Part shown: one piece after another, positions 52,578 to 61,275 of the stretch
Layout of the letters: each line of letters starts with the position of its first letter
Numbering within the stretch: the stretch's first letter is position 1
Assembly (NCBI RefSeq): GCF_036248255.1
Contig: NZ_CP109178.1
Coordinates: 8,313,001 to 8,377,000 of the forward strand
Direction of reading: 5' to 3'
Length of the DNA: 64,000 nt
Source: Streptomyces sp. NBC_01717
Lineage (GTDB): Bacteria > Actinomycetota > Actinomycetes > Streptomycetales > Streptomycetaceae
Made by a program: the position numbers and the translations under genes
Notes under the pieces: model-generated
What the model saw: only the letters and a program-made list of their open reading frames with translations
Told to the model about the DNA's origin: nothing
Database searches by the model: none

Positions 52578-53642
52578 TCAGAGGCCGTCGCGTCTCTCCT
52601 TGTACCGCGACGGCCACGCGGTCGCCGATCTGCCCGGCGCGAGATGGTCCACCACGTCGGCCAGCTCCACGCAGGCCTGCTCGATCCGGCGCCGGATGTC
52701 CATCTTCTCGGTGACGATCGCCGCCAGCAGCAGCGCGGTCAGCGCCACGGAACCATTCAGGACCGCCAGGTTCAGCATCACCTCGAGGACGGTGTGTCCG
52801 GCGAACGGACCCACCGCCTCCCCTCCCGCGATGATTGCCAGGACGGACACCAGCAGCGCACAGGGCGCGCTGCCTGCCAGCTGGAAGCGCAGGGCGGCCC
52901 AGATGAGCAGCGGGAACACCAGATAGAGCACCGACAGTTCGCTCCGCGTGGCCACCAGGGAGACCACGACGGAGACGACCGCCAGTGCGGTCGCCTCCAG
53001 CCATCTGTCGTCCGCTCGTGGCAGCCGCGCCTTGCGCATGACGAGCATCAGCGGGGTGACCACGAGCACTCCCATGGCGTCCCCCGACCACCACGCCGCC
53101 CAGACCGGCCAGAAATGGCCCGCGGGCAGTTTGTCGTCGAGTACGAAGAGGACGGTGCCGACGGTCGCGCTGATCAGCATTCCGGCCATCGCGCCGAGGA
53201 AGACCAGGACGACGCAGTCGCGCAGCCGGTCCAGTTCCATCCGGAACCCGAACCTGCGCAGCATGAGATACGAACAGACGGGCGCCGCGGTACTGCTCAT
53301 CATGATGCCGTAGTCGGAGAGCGAGACCGAGTCGGAGAGCGTGATGATGTTGAGCAGGGCGCCGAGGGTGATGCCGGGCCAGACGCCGATGCCCAGGTAC
53401 AACAGGCATCCCAGGGCGATCCCCGTCGACGGCCAGAGCGGGGTGACCGTGGCGCCGTGGACGGTCACCTTTCTCAGCAGACCGATCTGTCCTGCCCCGT
53501 AGTAACCGGCGGCGACGACCAGGATGCGGAGCACAGCTGACGCCGTACGTCTGGTTTCCTCGCTGCGGATCACAGACCTCATCAGACACTGCGGCCCGGG
53601 ACGCGTGGCTGCGTGACACGCTCGGCCCGGCCCACCGGTCAC
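52578..53642 (-). CDS. MASE1-type membrane sensor protein without an output domain
   Basis: A 354-residue protein consisting almost wholly of eight to ten membrane helices in the MASE1 pattern: 'VTPLWPSTGIALGCLLYLGIGVWPGITLGALL' and 'WPVWAAWWSGDAMGVLVVTPLML' are the landmarks. After the last helix only a ~45-residue coiled segment follows, so there is no histidine kinase or GGDEF domain. The GTG at 53640-53642 overlaps the phosphatase stop (GTGA); ATG 53582 is an alternative start nearer the first helix. Coupling suggests that it works with the upstream PP2C protein. Confidence 0.85.
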   Translation of the reverse strand: MTGGPGRACHAATRPGPQCLMRSVIRSEETRRTASAVLRILVVAAGYYGAGQIGLLRKVTVHGATVTPLWPSTGIALGCLLYLGIGVWPGITLGALLNIITLSDSVSLSDYGIMMSSTAAPVCSYLMLRRFGFRMELDRLRDCVVLVFLGAMAGMLISATVGTVLFVLDDKLPAGHFWPVWAAWWSGDAMGVLVVTPLMLVMRKARLPRADDRWLEATALAVVSVVVSLVATRSELSVLYLVFPLLIWAALRFQLAGSAPCALLVSVLAIIAGGEAVGPFAGHTVLEVMLNLAVLNGSVALTALLLAAIVTEKMDIRRRIEQACVELADVVDHLAPGRSATAWPSRYKERRDGL

Positions 53643-54469
53643 CCCGAGCCGGCGGGGAAGCCTTTGTGGCGCAGGACCAGGACGGCCGCGTCGTCCTGGT
53701 GACCGGTGCGCTCCGCCGTCTGCATCACCTCGTCGGCCAGCGCCTCGGCCGATGCCGAGGCCCGGGCGGCCACCAGCCGCACCACCGCGTCCAGCCCTTC
53801 GTCGATCGGGAACGAGGGCCCTTCGACGACCCCGTCCGTGACAAGCACGAACGCCCCCGGGGCGGTCAGCCGGTGCCGGGTGACCGGATACTTCTCCTCC
53901 GCGACACCCAGCGGCAGTCCGCCCACGTCCTGCGTGATCCCCGACCGCCCGTCCGTCGTGGCCCAGACGGCGGCCACATGTCCGGCCCGAGCCGTGCGCA
54001 GTTCCCCGGCGCGCGGGTCGAAACGGACGAACGTGCAGGTCGCCAAAAGAGTGGCGTCGATGGACAGCAGCAGATCGTTCGTCCGGCCCACGATCTCGCC
54101 CGGATCCGCGGTGGTGGCGGCGATCGCCCGCATGCCGATCCGGATCTGCCCCATGAACGCGGCGGCCTCGACGTCATGCCCCTGTACGTCCCCGATGGCG
54201 AATCCGAGTGTGCCGTCCGGCAGTGGAAAGCCGTCGTACCAGTCGCCACCGATGTCCAGTCCGCTGCGGGCCGGTGAGTAGCGGGCGGCGCTCTGCAATC
54301 CCGGGAGCGAGGGCAGGCCGACGGGAAGCAACTCCTGCTGCAGCGCCTCGGCCAGCTCCACCCGAGCCTGATGCAGCTGGACCTCGTGACGTGCCTGGGT
54401 GGTGAGCTGCTGCAGCGTGGTGAGCAACTCCTCGGCACTCGCGGAACGGCGAGGACGACGCCGGTTCAT
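53639..54469 (-). CDS. SpoIIE-type PP2C phosphatase, coupled to MASE1 protein
   Basis: A 276-residue phosphatase with an N-terminal coiled coil ('ELLTTLQQLTTQARHEVQLHQARVELAEALQQELLP') and an intact PP2C domain: GGDWYDGFPLP, FAIGDVQGHDVEAAAFMGQ, VLVTDGVVEG and HQDDAAVLVLR. It has no sensor domain of its own. GGAG before ATG 54469 fixes the start. Four-base overlap with the MASE1 gene makes a split sensor/output pair likely. Substrate is probably an anti-anti-sigma factor elsewhere. Confidence 0.92.
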   Translation of the reverse strand: MNRRRPRRSASAEELLTTLQQLTTQARHEVQLHQARVELAEALQQELLPVGLPSLPGLQSAARYSPARSGLDIGGDWYDGFPLPDGTLGFAIGDVQGHDVEAAAFMGQIRIGMRAIAATTADPGEIVGRTNDLLLSIDATLLATCTFVRFDPRAGELRTARAGHVAAVWATTDGRSGITQDVGGLPLGVAEEKYPVTRHRLTAPGAFVLVTDGVVEGPSFPIDEGLDAVVRLVAARASASAEALADEVMQTAERTGHQDDAAVLVLRHKGFPAGSG

Positions 54470-54786
54470 GGGCCGCTCCACACTGCATTCGTTCGCGAGC
54501 CGCAACACAGGGCTTATGTGGCGGGCGGATCCGGGACGCCTCCCGCACGGTCTCGTGGGCACCGTGCGGCCGGGCACTGTCCGGCGATGGCTCCCGTGGC
54601 AGTTGCCCCTGCATCATATTTCGGCGCGGAAACTCCCGCAGGGTGAGCCGCCGGTCACGGATCCCGCCCGGGTCTCGGGGCGGCACCCGCCCGGAGCGCG
54701 CGAACCGGCCCTGCTGGGTGGATCCTTATGACAGGAACGCGTCGTGGCGGCACAGTGCGGCCGGACGCGGGTGAGGGAGGTGCGCG

Positions 54787-55086
54787 ATGACACGCACACT
54801 GGAGTGGAATGTCCACCTCGATCTCTCCGAGGAGAACGGTACGACCAAGGCCGAAGCCGTGCTGGACACCGGTTCCGAGAAGCTCATGGGTCATGGGGTC
54901 GCCCGCTGCAACCCGCAGGACGTGGACATCCCCACCATCGGTGACGAACTCGCGGCGAGCCGTGCCATGAAGGATGTCGCGGGCCAGCTGATGAGAGCGG
55001 CCGACCGCGAAATGGAGGCGGTGGGCGCCGGACCCACGAAGGGGCCCCTTGGCAAGCCGTACGCCTGGACGGATGTGGCGGGCTGA
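54787..55086 (+). CDS. DUF1876 family small protein
   Basis: A 99-residue protein: 'EWNVHLDLSEENGTTKAEAVLDTGSEKLMGHGVARCNPQDVDIPTIGDELAASRAM' is the DUF1876 (dsRBD-like alpha/beta) pattern common in actinomycetes. Function is unknown; relatives are often stress-induced. GAGGGAGG lies just before ATG 54787. Stands alone. Confidence 0.88.
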   Translation: MTRTLEWNVHLDLSEENGTTKAEAVLDTGSEKLMGHGVARCNPQDVDIPTIGDELAASRAMKDVAGQLMRAADREMEAVGAGPTKGPLGKPYAWTDVAG

Positions 55087-55226
55087 AGCCGTAGGCCGCA
55101 AGGCCTACGGCCTCACTGCCGACGGCACATCCATGGACGCCTTCGTCGAGAGGCACGGCCTGCAGGCTCTCCGGACACCGCTCACGACAGGTGTCGGCGG
55201 CGAGACAGCTGTGGGCGGTGCTCGTC

Positions 55227-56339
55227 ATGCGTGAGATCCTCCCGGCGCTGAGCCGCTGGTACGCCTCCGGAGAGCCGTTCGGGCTCGCCACCGTCGTCGC
55301 GGTCACCCGAAGCGCACCCCGCGGCCCCGGCGCGGCGATGGCCGTGGGCCCCGGTGACGAAGTCGTGGGCAGCGTCTCCGGCGGCTGCGTCGAAGGAGCC
55401 GTCTTCGACCTGGCCACGGAGGTCGTCGAGACCGGCCGGGCACAGCTGCGAACTTTCGGCTACAGCGACGAGGACGCGTTCGCCGTCGGGCTCACCTGCG
55501 GCGGTGAGATCACCCTTCTCGTACGCCCCGTGTCGGCCGCGACCGACCCCTCGTTCGGCGAGGTCGCCGCGTCGGTCGCCGAACACCGTCCGGTGGTGTT
55601 GGCCACCGTGACCGACGGCCCTGCCCGGCGCGGCGCCGCGCTCGCCGTATGGACGGACACCGTGTCCGGTTCGCTCGGAAACAGCGGCCTCGACGCGGCT
55701 GTCACCGCCGACGCACGGGGCGAGCTGGCCCAAGGGGCAACGGGCCTGCGCCACTACGGTCCGCGCGGCGAGCGCCGTGAGGACGACGTCACCGTGTTCC
55801 TGCACTCGTTCGCCCCGCCCCCGCGCATGCTCGTCTTCGGTGCGATCGACTTCGCCGCCGCGGTCGCCCGGATCGGCGCGTTCCTGGGCTATCTGGTCAC
55901 CGTCTGCGACGCACGGCCGGTCTTCGCCGACCCCCGGCGATTCCCGGACGGTGCGGAGGTGGTCGTCGACTGGCCGCACCGCTATCTGCGCTCCACGGAC
56001 ACCGACGAGCGGACTGTCATGTGTGTGCTCACGCACGACCCGAAGTTCGACGTCCCCTTGTTGGAGGTGGCCCTGCGCTCCCCGGCCGCGTACATCGGCG
56101 TGATGGGCAGCCGCCGGACTCACGAGGACCGTCTTGCACGGCTTCGGGAGACCGGCCTGGGCGAGACGGAACTGGCGAGACTGCGCTCGCCCATCGGCCT
56201 CGATCTCGGCGCCCGCACCCCCGAGGAGGTGGCCGTCTCGATCGCCGCGGAGATCGTCGCACTGCGCTGGGGCGGCACTGGCGCTCCCCTCGCCGACACC
56301 ACCGGGACGATCCACCGGCCGCGACCGAAGTCCGTGTGA
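55227..56339 (+). CDS. XdhC/CoxI family protein
   Basis: A 370-residue protein of the molybdenum-cofactor maturation family for xanthine dehydrogenase-like enzymes. The N-terminal XdhC segment has 'TRSAPRGPGAAMAVGPGDEVVGSVSGGCVEGAVFD' and 'LTCGGEITLLV'; the C-terminal Rossmann segment has 'RMLVFGAIDFAAAVARIGAFLGYLVTVCDARPVFA' and 'YIGVMGSRRTHEDRLARL'. The usual GxGxxG here is FGAIDF, partly degenerate. It would deliver sulphurated cofactor to a molybdoenzyme, yet none is in the window. ATG 55227 is used; a GTG at 55191 is possible. Confidence 0.9.
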   Translation: MREILPALSRWYASGEPFGLATVVAVTRSAPRGPGAAMAVGPGDEVVGSVSGGCVEGAVFDLATEVVETGRAQLRTFGYSDEDAFAVGLTCGGEITLLVRPVSAATDPSFGEVAASVAEHRPVVLATVTDGPARRGAALAVWTDTVSGSLGNSGLDAAVTADARGELAQGATGLRHYGPRGERREDDVTVFLHSFAPPPRMLVFGAIDFAAAVARIGAFLGYLVTVCDARPVFADPRRFPDGAEVVVDWPHRYLRSTDTDERTVMCVLTHDPKFDVPLLEVALRSPAAYIGVMGSRRTHEDRLARLRETGLGETELARLRSPIGLDLGARTPEEVAVSIAAEIVALRWGGTGAPLADTTGTIHRPRPKSV

Positions 56340-56401
56340 GCTTTCGGCCAAGGAACCGCCGGCGTCCGAGCCGGTCCTGGTCACGGCCGGCGCCGGCGAA
56401 G

Positions 56402-56438
56402 GAAGAGGCCCGCCCCGGTTGCCGGGACGGGCCTCTTC
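56402..56438. terminator. Bidirectional hairpin between xdhC-like and pectate lyase genes
   Basis: GAAGAGGCCCG (56402-56412) pairs with CGGGCCTCTTC (56428-56438); after one mismatch, CCCGG/CCGGG continues the stem to a TTG loop. The TTC end gives a short pyrimidine tract on the plus strand. Confidence 0.85.
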
Positions 56439-56461
56439 TCGGTGTTCCGGACCTGGCTGCG

Positions 56462-57778
56462 TCAGTCGACGTAGGTGATGTCCGAGGGGGAGTAGATGCA
56501 GTTGGTGCCATCCGCCCCCGTACCGATCTTGGTGGGCTCGCCGCTCGTCACACCCTTGTACTTGGTGCAGATGTCGATGTCGGCATCTGCGTCGTCATAG
56601 ATCGTGATGCCGGAGAACCGGGCCGTGTCACCGTAGTTGGTGTTGATGCCCACGATGCTGTCACCCGGCGAGGTGACCCAGACATTCTGGACCTGAACGT
56701 GTCGGCCGTACATCGTGGAGCAGTTGCCGCATGAGCGGTACAGCTTGCCGAAGTCCTCGACCCGGAAGTTCTTGATGATCAGGGTGCCGGCGCCGTTGTG
56801 CTGGAACACCTTGTCGTCCGCCAGCCTCGCGCCGCCGCCGTCGATCGTGCGGACCAGCGAGGAGGAGCTGCCGAGGAAGGTTGCGGCGTCCTCACCCACG
56901 TCCTCCCACCACACATTCTTGAGCGTGCAGGCGCCGAGGCAGTGGACACCGTCGGCGGCCGGGGCGCCGAGGATGACGTTCTGCAGCGTGGCACCGTCCG
57001 CGAGCTCGAACATGGCCGGCTGGTCCTCGTCCTGGCCGCCGCTGCCCAGGTCACCGCTGCCGTAGAAGCGCTTCAGGCCGCCGTCGTAGGTACCGGACAC
57101 CCCGATGGTCGCCGTCACGGCCTGACTTCCGTTGGCGGTGGGCCAGGCGGGCGGAGCCCCGGGGGTGGTGGGCGGTGTCGTGGGCGGAGTGGTCGGGGGA
57201 GTGGTCGGCGGATCGGTGGGGACGGAGCCCGCCGCGGTGAAGGTCCAGCGCTTGCTGGTCACCGAGTCGCAGGAGTTCTGCTGGACCACGGCGCCGACCG
57301 CGGTCGAACTGTCCTTGGTGTTGAGGCACTTGCCGCCGTTGCTGTTGACGACCTGGTAGGTGTTGCCGCTGACCGGAGCGAGCGTCCACACCTGACTGGA
57401 TACGCCGCTGCAGGTCTGCTGCTCGACCGCCTTGCCCGCACTGGTGGAGGCGTCACGCACCCCGGCGCACTTCCCGCTGTGCGAGGCGGCCAGGGTGTAG
57501 CCGCTTCCGGAGGCCGTGAGCCGCCATGTCTGCTGGGCGGCGCCGGTGCAGGTGTTCTGGCTGAGCTGGACGCCGTCGGAGGTTGCGGAGGCCGGAACCT
57601 CCAGACACAGTCCGCTGCCTGCGTTCGACAGGCTGTACGAGCCCACTGCCGGTGCGGCCGTGGCCGAGCCGGTGGCGAACAGCGTTGTGAGGGCCGCGGC
57701 GATCAGTGAGACGACCGCGATGAACGAGGCGGCTGCCCGGCCGCCCCGCCGTCTGGCATGCTGATTCTCTGTGCGCAC
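56462..57778 (-). CDS. Secreted ricin-lectin plus PL3 pectate lyase
   Basis: A 438-residue exported enzyme. Residues 1-42 form a signal peptide ending near ATA-APA. A ricin-type beta-trefoil (about 45-180) has three QxW-like repeats ('AAQQTWRLTA', 'SSQVWTLAP', 'TSKRWTFTA'). A Pro/Thr linker follows, then a family 3 pectate lyase domain from residue 210 with 'GLKRFYG', 'GVHCLGACTLKNVWWEDVGEDAATF' and 'RTIDGGGARLADDKVFQHNGAGTLIIKNFRVEDFGKLYRSCGNC'. It would cut pectate outside the cell. Start is GTG 57778. Confidence 0.94.
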   Translation of the reverse strand: MRTENQHARRRGGRAAASFIAVVSLIAAALTTLFATGSATAAPAVGSYSLSNAGSGLCLEVPASATSDGVQLSQNTCTGAAQQTWRLTASGSGYTLAASHSGKCAGVRDASTSAGKAVEQQTCSGVSSQVWTLAPVSGNTYQVVNSNGGKCLNTKDSSTAVGAVVQQNSCDSVTSKRWTFTAAGSVPTDPPTTPPTTPPTTPPTTPGAPPAWPTANGSQAVTATIGVSGTYDGGLKRFYGSGDLGSGGQDEDQPAMFELADGATLQNVILGAPAADGVHCLGACTLKNVWWEDVGEDAATFLGSSSSLVRTIDGGGARLADDKVFQHNGAGTLIIKNFRVEDFGKLYRSCGNCSTMYGRHVQVQNVWVTSPGDSIVGINTNYGDTARFSGITIYDDADADIDICTKYKGVTSGEPTKIGTGADGTNCIYSPSDITYVD

Positions 57779-58209
57779 TAGGTGTTCCTTTCACCGCCTG
57801 CGGTGTCCTCCGCAGGCACCCGTGAGGTGGTTGGTGCGGTGGTAAAGGCAGTTCCTCGGCCAGGGAACGTTGTTCCGTATTCTGAACCGAGTTCTTGTAC
57901 GCGAACAGCGGTGACGGTACGTCAACAGGATCCGACGGTCAATGAGTTGGCGCGAACAAGCGCGAACGGGCGCACCTGACCGCTACCGCGGGTACTCGCC
58001 ACCGACGCCCGTACGGTCAGGCGTAGTTGATGGCTCCCGGCGTCAGAACACCGGCAGTGCCGCGACCGTCCCCTTGTCCATCAGGAAGACGCGGTTCCCG
58101 CCCCCGGCGGCCCAGCGGCCCGGGTCGGAGCCCACCGGATTGACGGACAGCCCATAGCGTTGCCCCCGTCAGAGATCGACTCGCACAACTTCGGGGCCGG
58201 GGTGACTTC
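57779..58209. other. Divergent intergenic region with GTTCC repeats and a coding-like remnant
   Basis: Upstream of the pectate lyase, GTTCC/GGAAC half-sites recur at 57851-57855, 57864-57868 and 57872-57876, making GGAAC-GTT-GTTCC a palindrome, with GAACCGAGTTC just beyond. At 58043-58168 on the minus strand a 41-codon frame reads 'RYGLSVNPVGSDPGRWAAGG' and ends MDKGTVAALPVF, which looks like the C-terminus of a lost gene. No whole gene is supported. Confidence 0.45.
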
Positions 58210-58845
58210 ATGTGCTGGAGTGCGACTGCCGATCTGGTGGCCGGTACCGGCATCGCCGCGATCGGAGTGGTCTGTGTCGTGCGCACCAGCCGGTCCCGCG
58301 ATCTGCCGCTCGCGGCGCTGCCGCTGCTTCTCGGCGCCCATCAGATCATCGAGTCGTTCGTCTGGCGCTCCGACGGCGGCGCCGGCCCCGCCACGGTGGC
58401 CTGGGCCGTCATCGCCCTTCCGCTGCTGGCGCTCTGGGTGCCGTCGGCCGTGCTGATCGCCGCGCCGCCGCGGGCTCGGCGCCGGCTGTTGCTCCCCGTC
58501 GTGACCGGCGCCGCGACCGCCGCCTCCCTCGCGTACCGTCTGGCCACCCGTCCTGTGACCGCAGAGATCCGTGGCCACACCCTCGGCTACGTCCTCGACC
58601 TTCCGCACCCCGAACTGCTGGTCGCGGGCTACCTCGTGGCCACGGTCGGTTCCCTACTGCTCGCCGGTGACCGTCTGCTGCGGCTCCTCGGTTTCCTCGT
58701 CGCCGTCGGGGCCGCGATCTGCGCGGCGCTGTGGCGTCTGGAGTTCATCTCCACCTGGTGCGCGTTCGCCGCGGTGTGCTCGGTGGTCCTGCTCGGCTGG
58801 ACGCACCGTCGGCCGGTGACCGCGCGGACGTCGATGCCGGATTGA
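58210..58845 (+). CDS. DUF6629 family membrane protein
   Basis: A 211-residue protein with six or seven predicted helices. The start 'MCWSATADLVAGTGIAAIGVVCVVR' and 'DLPLAALPLLLGAHQIIESFVW' are the family landmarks known from streptomycetes. 'SLAYRLATRPVTAEIRGHTLGYVLDL' forms an outside loop. Function unknown. ATG 58210. A stem-loop follows and separates it from the convergent acyl-CoA dehydrogenase. Confidence 0.82.
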   Translation: MCWSATADLVAGTGIAAIGVVCVVRTSRSRDLPLAALPLLLGAHQIIESFVWRSDGGAGPATVAWAVIALPLLALWVPSAVLIAAPPRARRRLLLPVVTGAATAASLAYRLATRPVTAEIRGHTLGYVLDLPHPELLVAGYLVATVGSLLLAGDRLLRLLGFLVAVGAAICAALWRLEFISTWCAFAAVCSVVLLGWTHRRPVTARTSMPD

Positions 58846-58852
58846 CGAGGGG

Positions 58853-58890
58853 AAGGGTTGGTGCCCCGGCCGATCGGCCGAGGCAACCTT
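58853..58890. terminator. Bidirectional hairpin after the DUF6629 gene
   Basis: GGTTG..GCC.CGGCCG (from 58856) pairs imperfectly with CGGCCG.GGC.AACC (to 58888) around the self-complementary CGGCCGATCGGCCG. It reaches the stop codon of the convergent gene. Confidence 0.65.
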
Positions 58891-60590
58891 CAGTGTTCGC
58901 CGAAGTGCCGCTCCACGATCGCGCCGGCGTCCGTGCCTCGCGGCAGGATGCCGTACTGGTGACCACGGTCCTCGCCCAGGCGGGCGGCGACGAACGCCTC
59001 CGCCATGGGCGCCGGAGCGTGCCGCAGCATCAGCGAGGACTGCAGGGCCAGCGCCATGGCCTCGACCGTCGCCCGGGCGCGTGTCTGTGCGGCAAGGGGA
59101 TCGCGCAGGTCCTCGGTCAGCTCGCGACGTACCCGGCGCACATGCGCGTCGAGTACGGCATTGGCACCGGCGGTGGTCTCCAGTTCGGCCCAGAAGGCGT
59201 CCAGCGACTGCGGGGTCCTGGCGATGCCGCGCAGTACATCGAGGGCGATGACGTTGCCGGAGCCCTCCCACACGGCCATCACCGGCTGTTCGCGGTAGCG
59301 GCGGGCCAGAGGCCAGTCCTCGGTGTAGCCGTTGCCGCCCAGGCACTCCAGCGCCTCGTAGGCGTGGTGCGGGCCGCGCTTGCAGATCCAGTACTTGGCC
59401 ACCGCCGTGGCCAGCCGGCGGAACATCGCCTCGGACTCGCCGCTGCCCGTCTCGTACGCCTGGGCGAGCCGCAGCGAGGTCCAGGTCGCGGCCTCCGTCT
59501 CCAGGGCCAGATCGGCGAGGACCGCCGTCATGGCCGGCTGGTCCACCAGCCGGGCACCGAAGGCGCTGCGGTGCTCCGCATGCCAGATCGCCTCGGAGAC
59601 CGACTGGCGCATGCCCGCCGTGGTGCCCAGGACACAGTCCAGGCGGGTGTGGTTGACCATCTCGATGATGGTGGGAACGCCACGCCCCGGCTCGCCGACC
59701 CGCACCGCCCACGTGGAGTCGAACTCCACCTCGGAGGAGGCGTTCGACTTGTTGCCGAGCTTGTTCTTCAGCCGCTGGATACGGACCGTGTTACGGGTGC
59801 CGTCGGCCAGCACGCGCGGTACGAGGAAGCAGGTCAGCCCGGCCGCCGCCTGGGCCAGAACCAGGAAGGCATCCGACTGAGGTGCCGAGAAGAACCACTT
59901 GTGACCGGTCAGCAGATGGGCCCGGCCGTCGGGGTCGGAGGCGACCGGGACCGCGCGCGTGGTGTTGGCGCGGACGTCGGAGCCGCCCTGCTTCTCCGTC
60001 ATCCCCATACCGAAGGTCAGCCCCGACTTGCTGCCCGGGGCGATCAGCCGCGGATCGTAGGAGCGGCTGAGCAGACCCGGCAACCAGTCCTGGCCCACTT
60101 CGGGGTCGCGCTGCAGGACCGGGACCACGGCGTGCGACATGGACATCGGGCAGGCGTGGCCCGGCTCGACCTGGGCGAACAGCATGAAGGACGCCGCCCG
60201 GGCCACCGCGGCACCCGGCTTCGGGTCGGCCCACGCCGCGGTGTGGGCACCATGACGCACGGCAGCGCCGATGATCTCGTGGTACGCCGGGTGGAAGTCG
60301 ACCTCGTCGACCCGGTTGCCGTACCGGTCGTGGGTGCGCAGCACGGGCGGGGACGTGTGGGCGAGCTCCGCATCGGTCTGGAACTTCGTGGAGCCGACCA
60401 GGCTGCCGATCTCGTGGAGTTCCGGCTCGTGCCATGCCGCGCCGAACGTCCGGACCGCCTCGGCGAGCGGCAGATTGGTGCCGTACTCGTCGAGGCCGGT
60501 CCGGGGCGGCGCCTGGTTGGTTACCTCATGGGTGGGGTGCGGCGCGGGAGCCTCCGACCGGAGGCCGGTCGGGGATGCGGTGACGGTCAT
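58890..60590 (-). CDS. AidB-type acyl-CoA dehydrogenase family protein
   Basis: A 566-residue protein, long like the AidB group. Landmarks are 'GTNLPLAEAVRTFGAAWHEPELHEIGSLVGS', 'GMGMTEKQGGSDVRANTTRAVPV', 'LTGHKWFFSAPQSDAFLVLAQA', 'LECLGGNGYTEDWPLARRYREQPVMAVWEGSGNVIALDVLR'. AidB proteins bind FAD and DNA and are linked to alkylation stress, though their true substrate is not settled. It lies 73 bases downstream of a TetR gene in the same direction, probably one transcript. Confidence 0.9.
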   Translation of the reverse strand: MTVTASPTGLRSEAPAPHPTHEVTNQAPPRTGLDEYGTNLPLAEAVRTFGAAWHEPELHEIGSLVGSTKFQTDAELAHTSPPVLRTHDRYGNRVDEVDFHPAYHEIIGAAVRHGAHTAAWADPKPGAAVARAASFMLFAQVEPGHACPMSMSHAVVPVLQRDPEVGQDWLPGLLSRSYDPRLIAPGSKSGLTFGMGMTEKQGGSDVRANTTRAVPVASDPDGRAHLLTGHKWFFSAPQSDAFLVLAQAAAGLTCFLVPRVLADGTRNTVRIQRLKNKLGNKSNASSEVEFDSTWAVRVGEPGRGVPTIIEMVNHTRLDCVLGTTAGMRQSVSEAIWHAEHRSAFGARLVDQPAMTAVLADLALETEAATWTSLRLAQAYETGSGESEAMFRRLATAVAKYWICKRGPHHAYEALECLGGNGYTEDWPLARRYREQPVMAVWEGSGNVIALDVLRGIARTPQSLDAFWAELETTAGANAVLDAHVRRVRRELTEDLRDPLAAQTRARATVEAMALALQSSLMLRHAPAPMAEAFVAARLGEDRGHQYGILPRGTDAGAIVERHFGEH

Positions 60591-60663
60591 CTCGGGGATC
60601 CTGTCTGACGTCGGCTGTCTGGTCGGCCGGTACTGGGGAGTGACGGTGGGGTGCGGGGAGCGG

Positions 60664-61275
60664 TCAGGTGCCGACCGCTCCCACGGCTCTGAGGCAGAGG
60701 GTGGCGATACCTGCCACGACCGGCTCCGGGTCGGTCCGCTCGCCCACCGGGGACAGCGGGCCGAGCAGCGCTTCGCTGATCGCTCCGATCACCGCAGCGG
60801 CAGACAGCCGGGCGTTCTGCGCGGGCAGCTCACCCGCCTCGATGCCGGCCGTGATGACCGTTTCGGCGAGGGCGTGATAGCCGCGCCGGTAGGTCAGTCG
60901 TTCCGCCTCGACCAGCGGATCGACCGGCTCGGCGAGCAGCGCCCAGGCCGTACGGGGTGTACGCAGTGCCCGGAACGCGAACACCTCGACCAGGGCCCGC
61001 AATTGCTCGACCGCCCCGCTCTTCGCGCCCACGGCATCCTGTACTGCGGTGAGCTCATGGCCGGCGACATGCCGGAAGACCGCGGCCAGCAACTCCTGCT
61101 TGGAGGCGAAGTGGTTGTAGACGCTGCCGGTGGCGACCTGGGCGCGCTCGGCGAGCGCGGAGATGCTGGCCGCGGCGTATCCGCCCTCGGCCAGCAGCTG
61201 TCGTGCGGCGTCCAGCAGCCGCTGGCGATGCGCGAGCCGGGTCGCCTCGGTGCGGGCGGTGGGGCGGTAGGCCAC
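60664..61275 (-). CDS. TetR family regulator of the AidB-type gene
   Basis: A 203-residue repressor. Helix-turn-helix: 'ARQLLAEGGYAAASISALAERAQVATGSVYNHFASKQELLAAVF'. The ligand domain has 'LRTPRTAWALLAEPVDPLVEAERLTYRRGY', a pattern seen in TetR proteins next to acyl-CoA dehydrogenases. It is upstream of and co-directional with the AidB-type gene. A small inverted repeat at 61301-61316 lies 26 bases before its start and is a candidate autoregulation site. Confidence 0.92.
   Translation of the reverse strand: MAYRPTARTEATRLAHRQRLLDAARQLLAEGGYAAASISALAERAQVATGSVYNHFASKQELLAAVFRHVAGHELTAVQDAVGAKSGAVEQLRALVEVFAFRALRTPRTAWALLAEPVDPLVEAERLTYRRGYHALAETVITAGIEAGELPAQNARLSAAAVIGAISEALLGPLSPVGERTDPEPVVAGIATLCLRAVGAVGT

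Noticed and set aside
58731..60608. 625-codon plus-strand frame opposite the AidB-type gene
   Set aside because: Sequence is low-complexity Gly/Arg/Val and the opposite strand has clear acyl-CoA dehydrogenase motifs.
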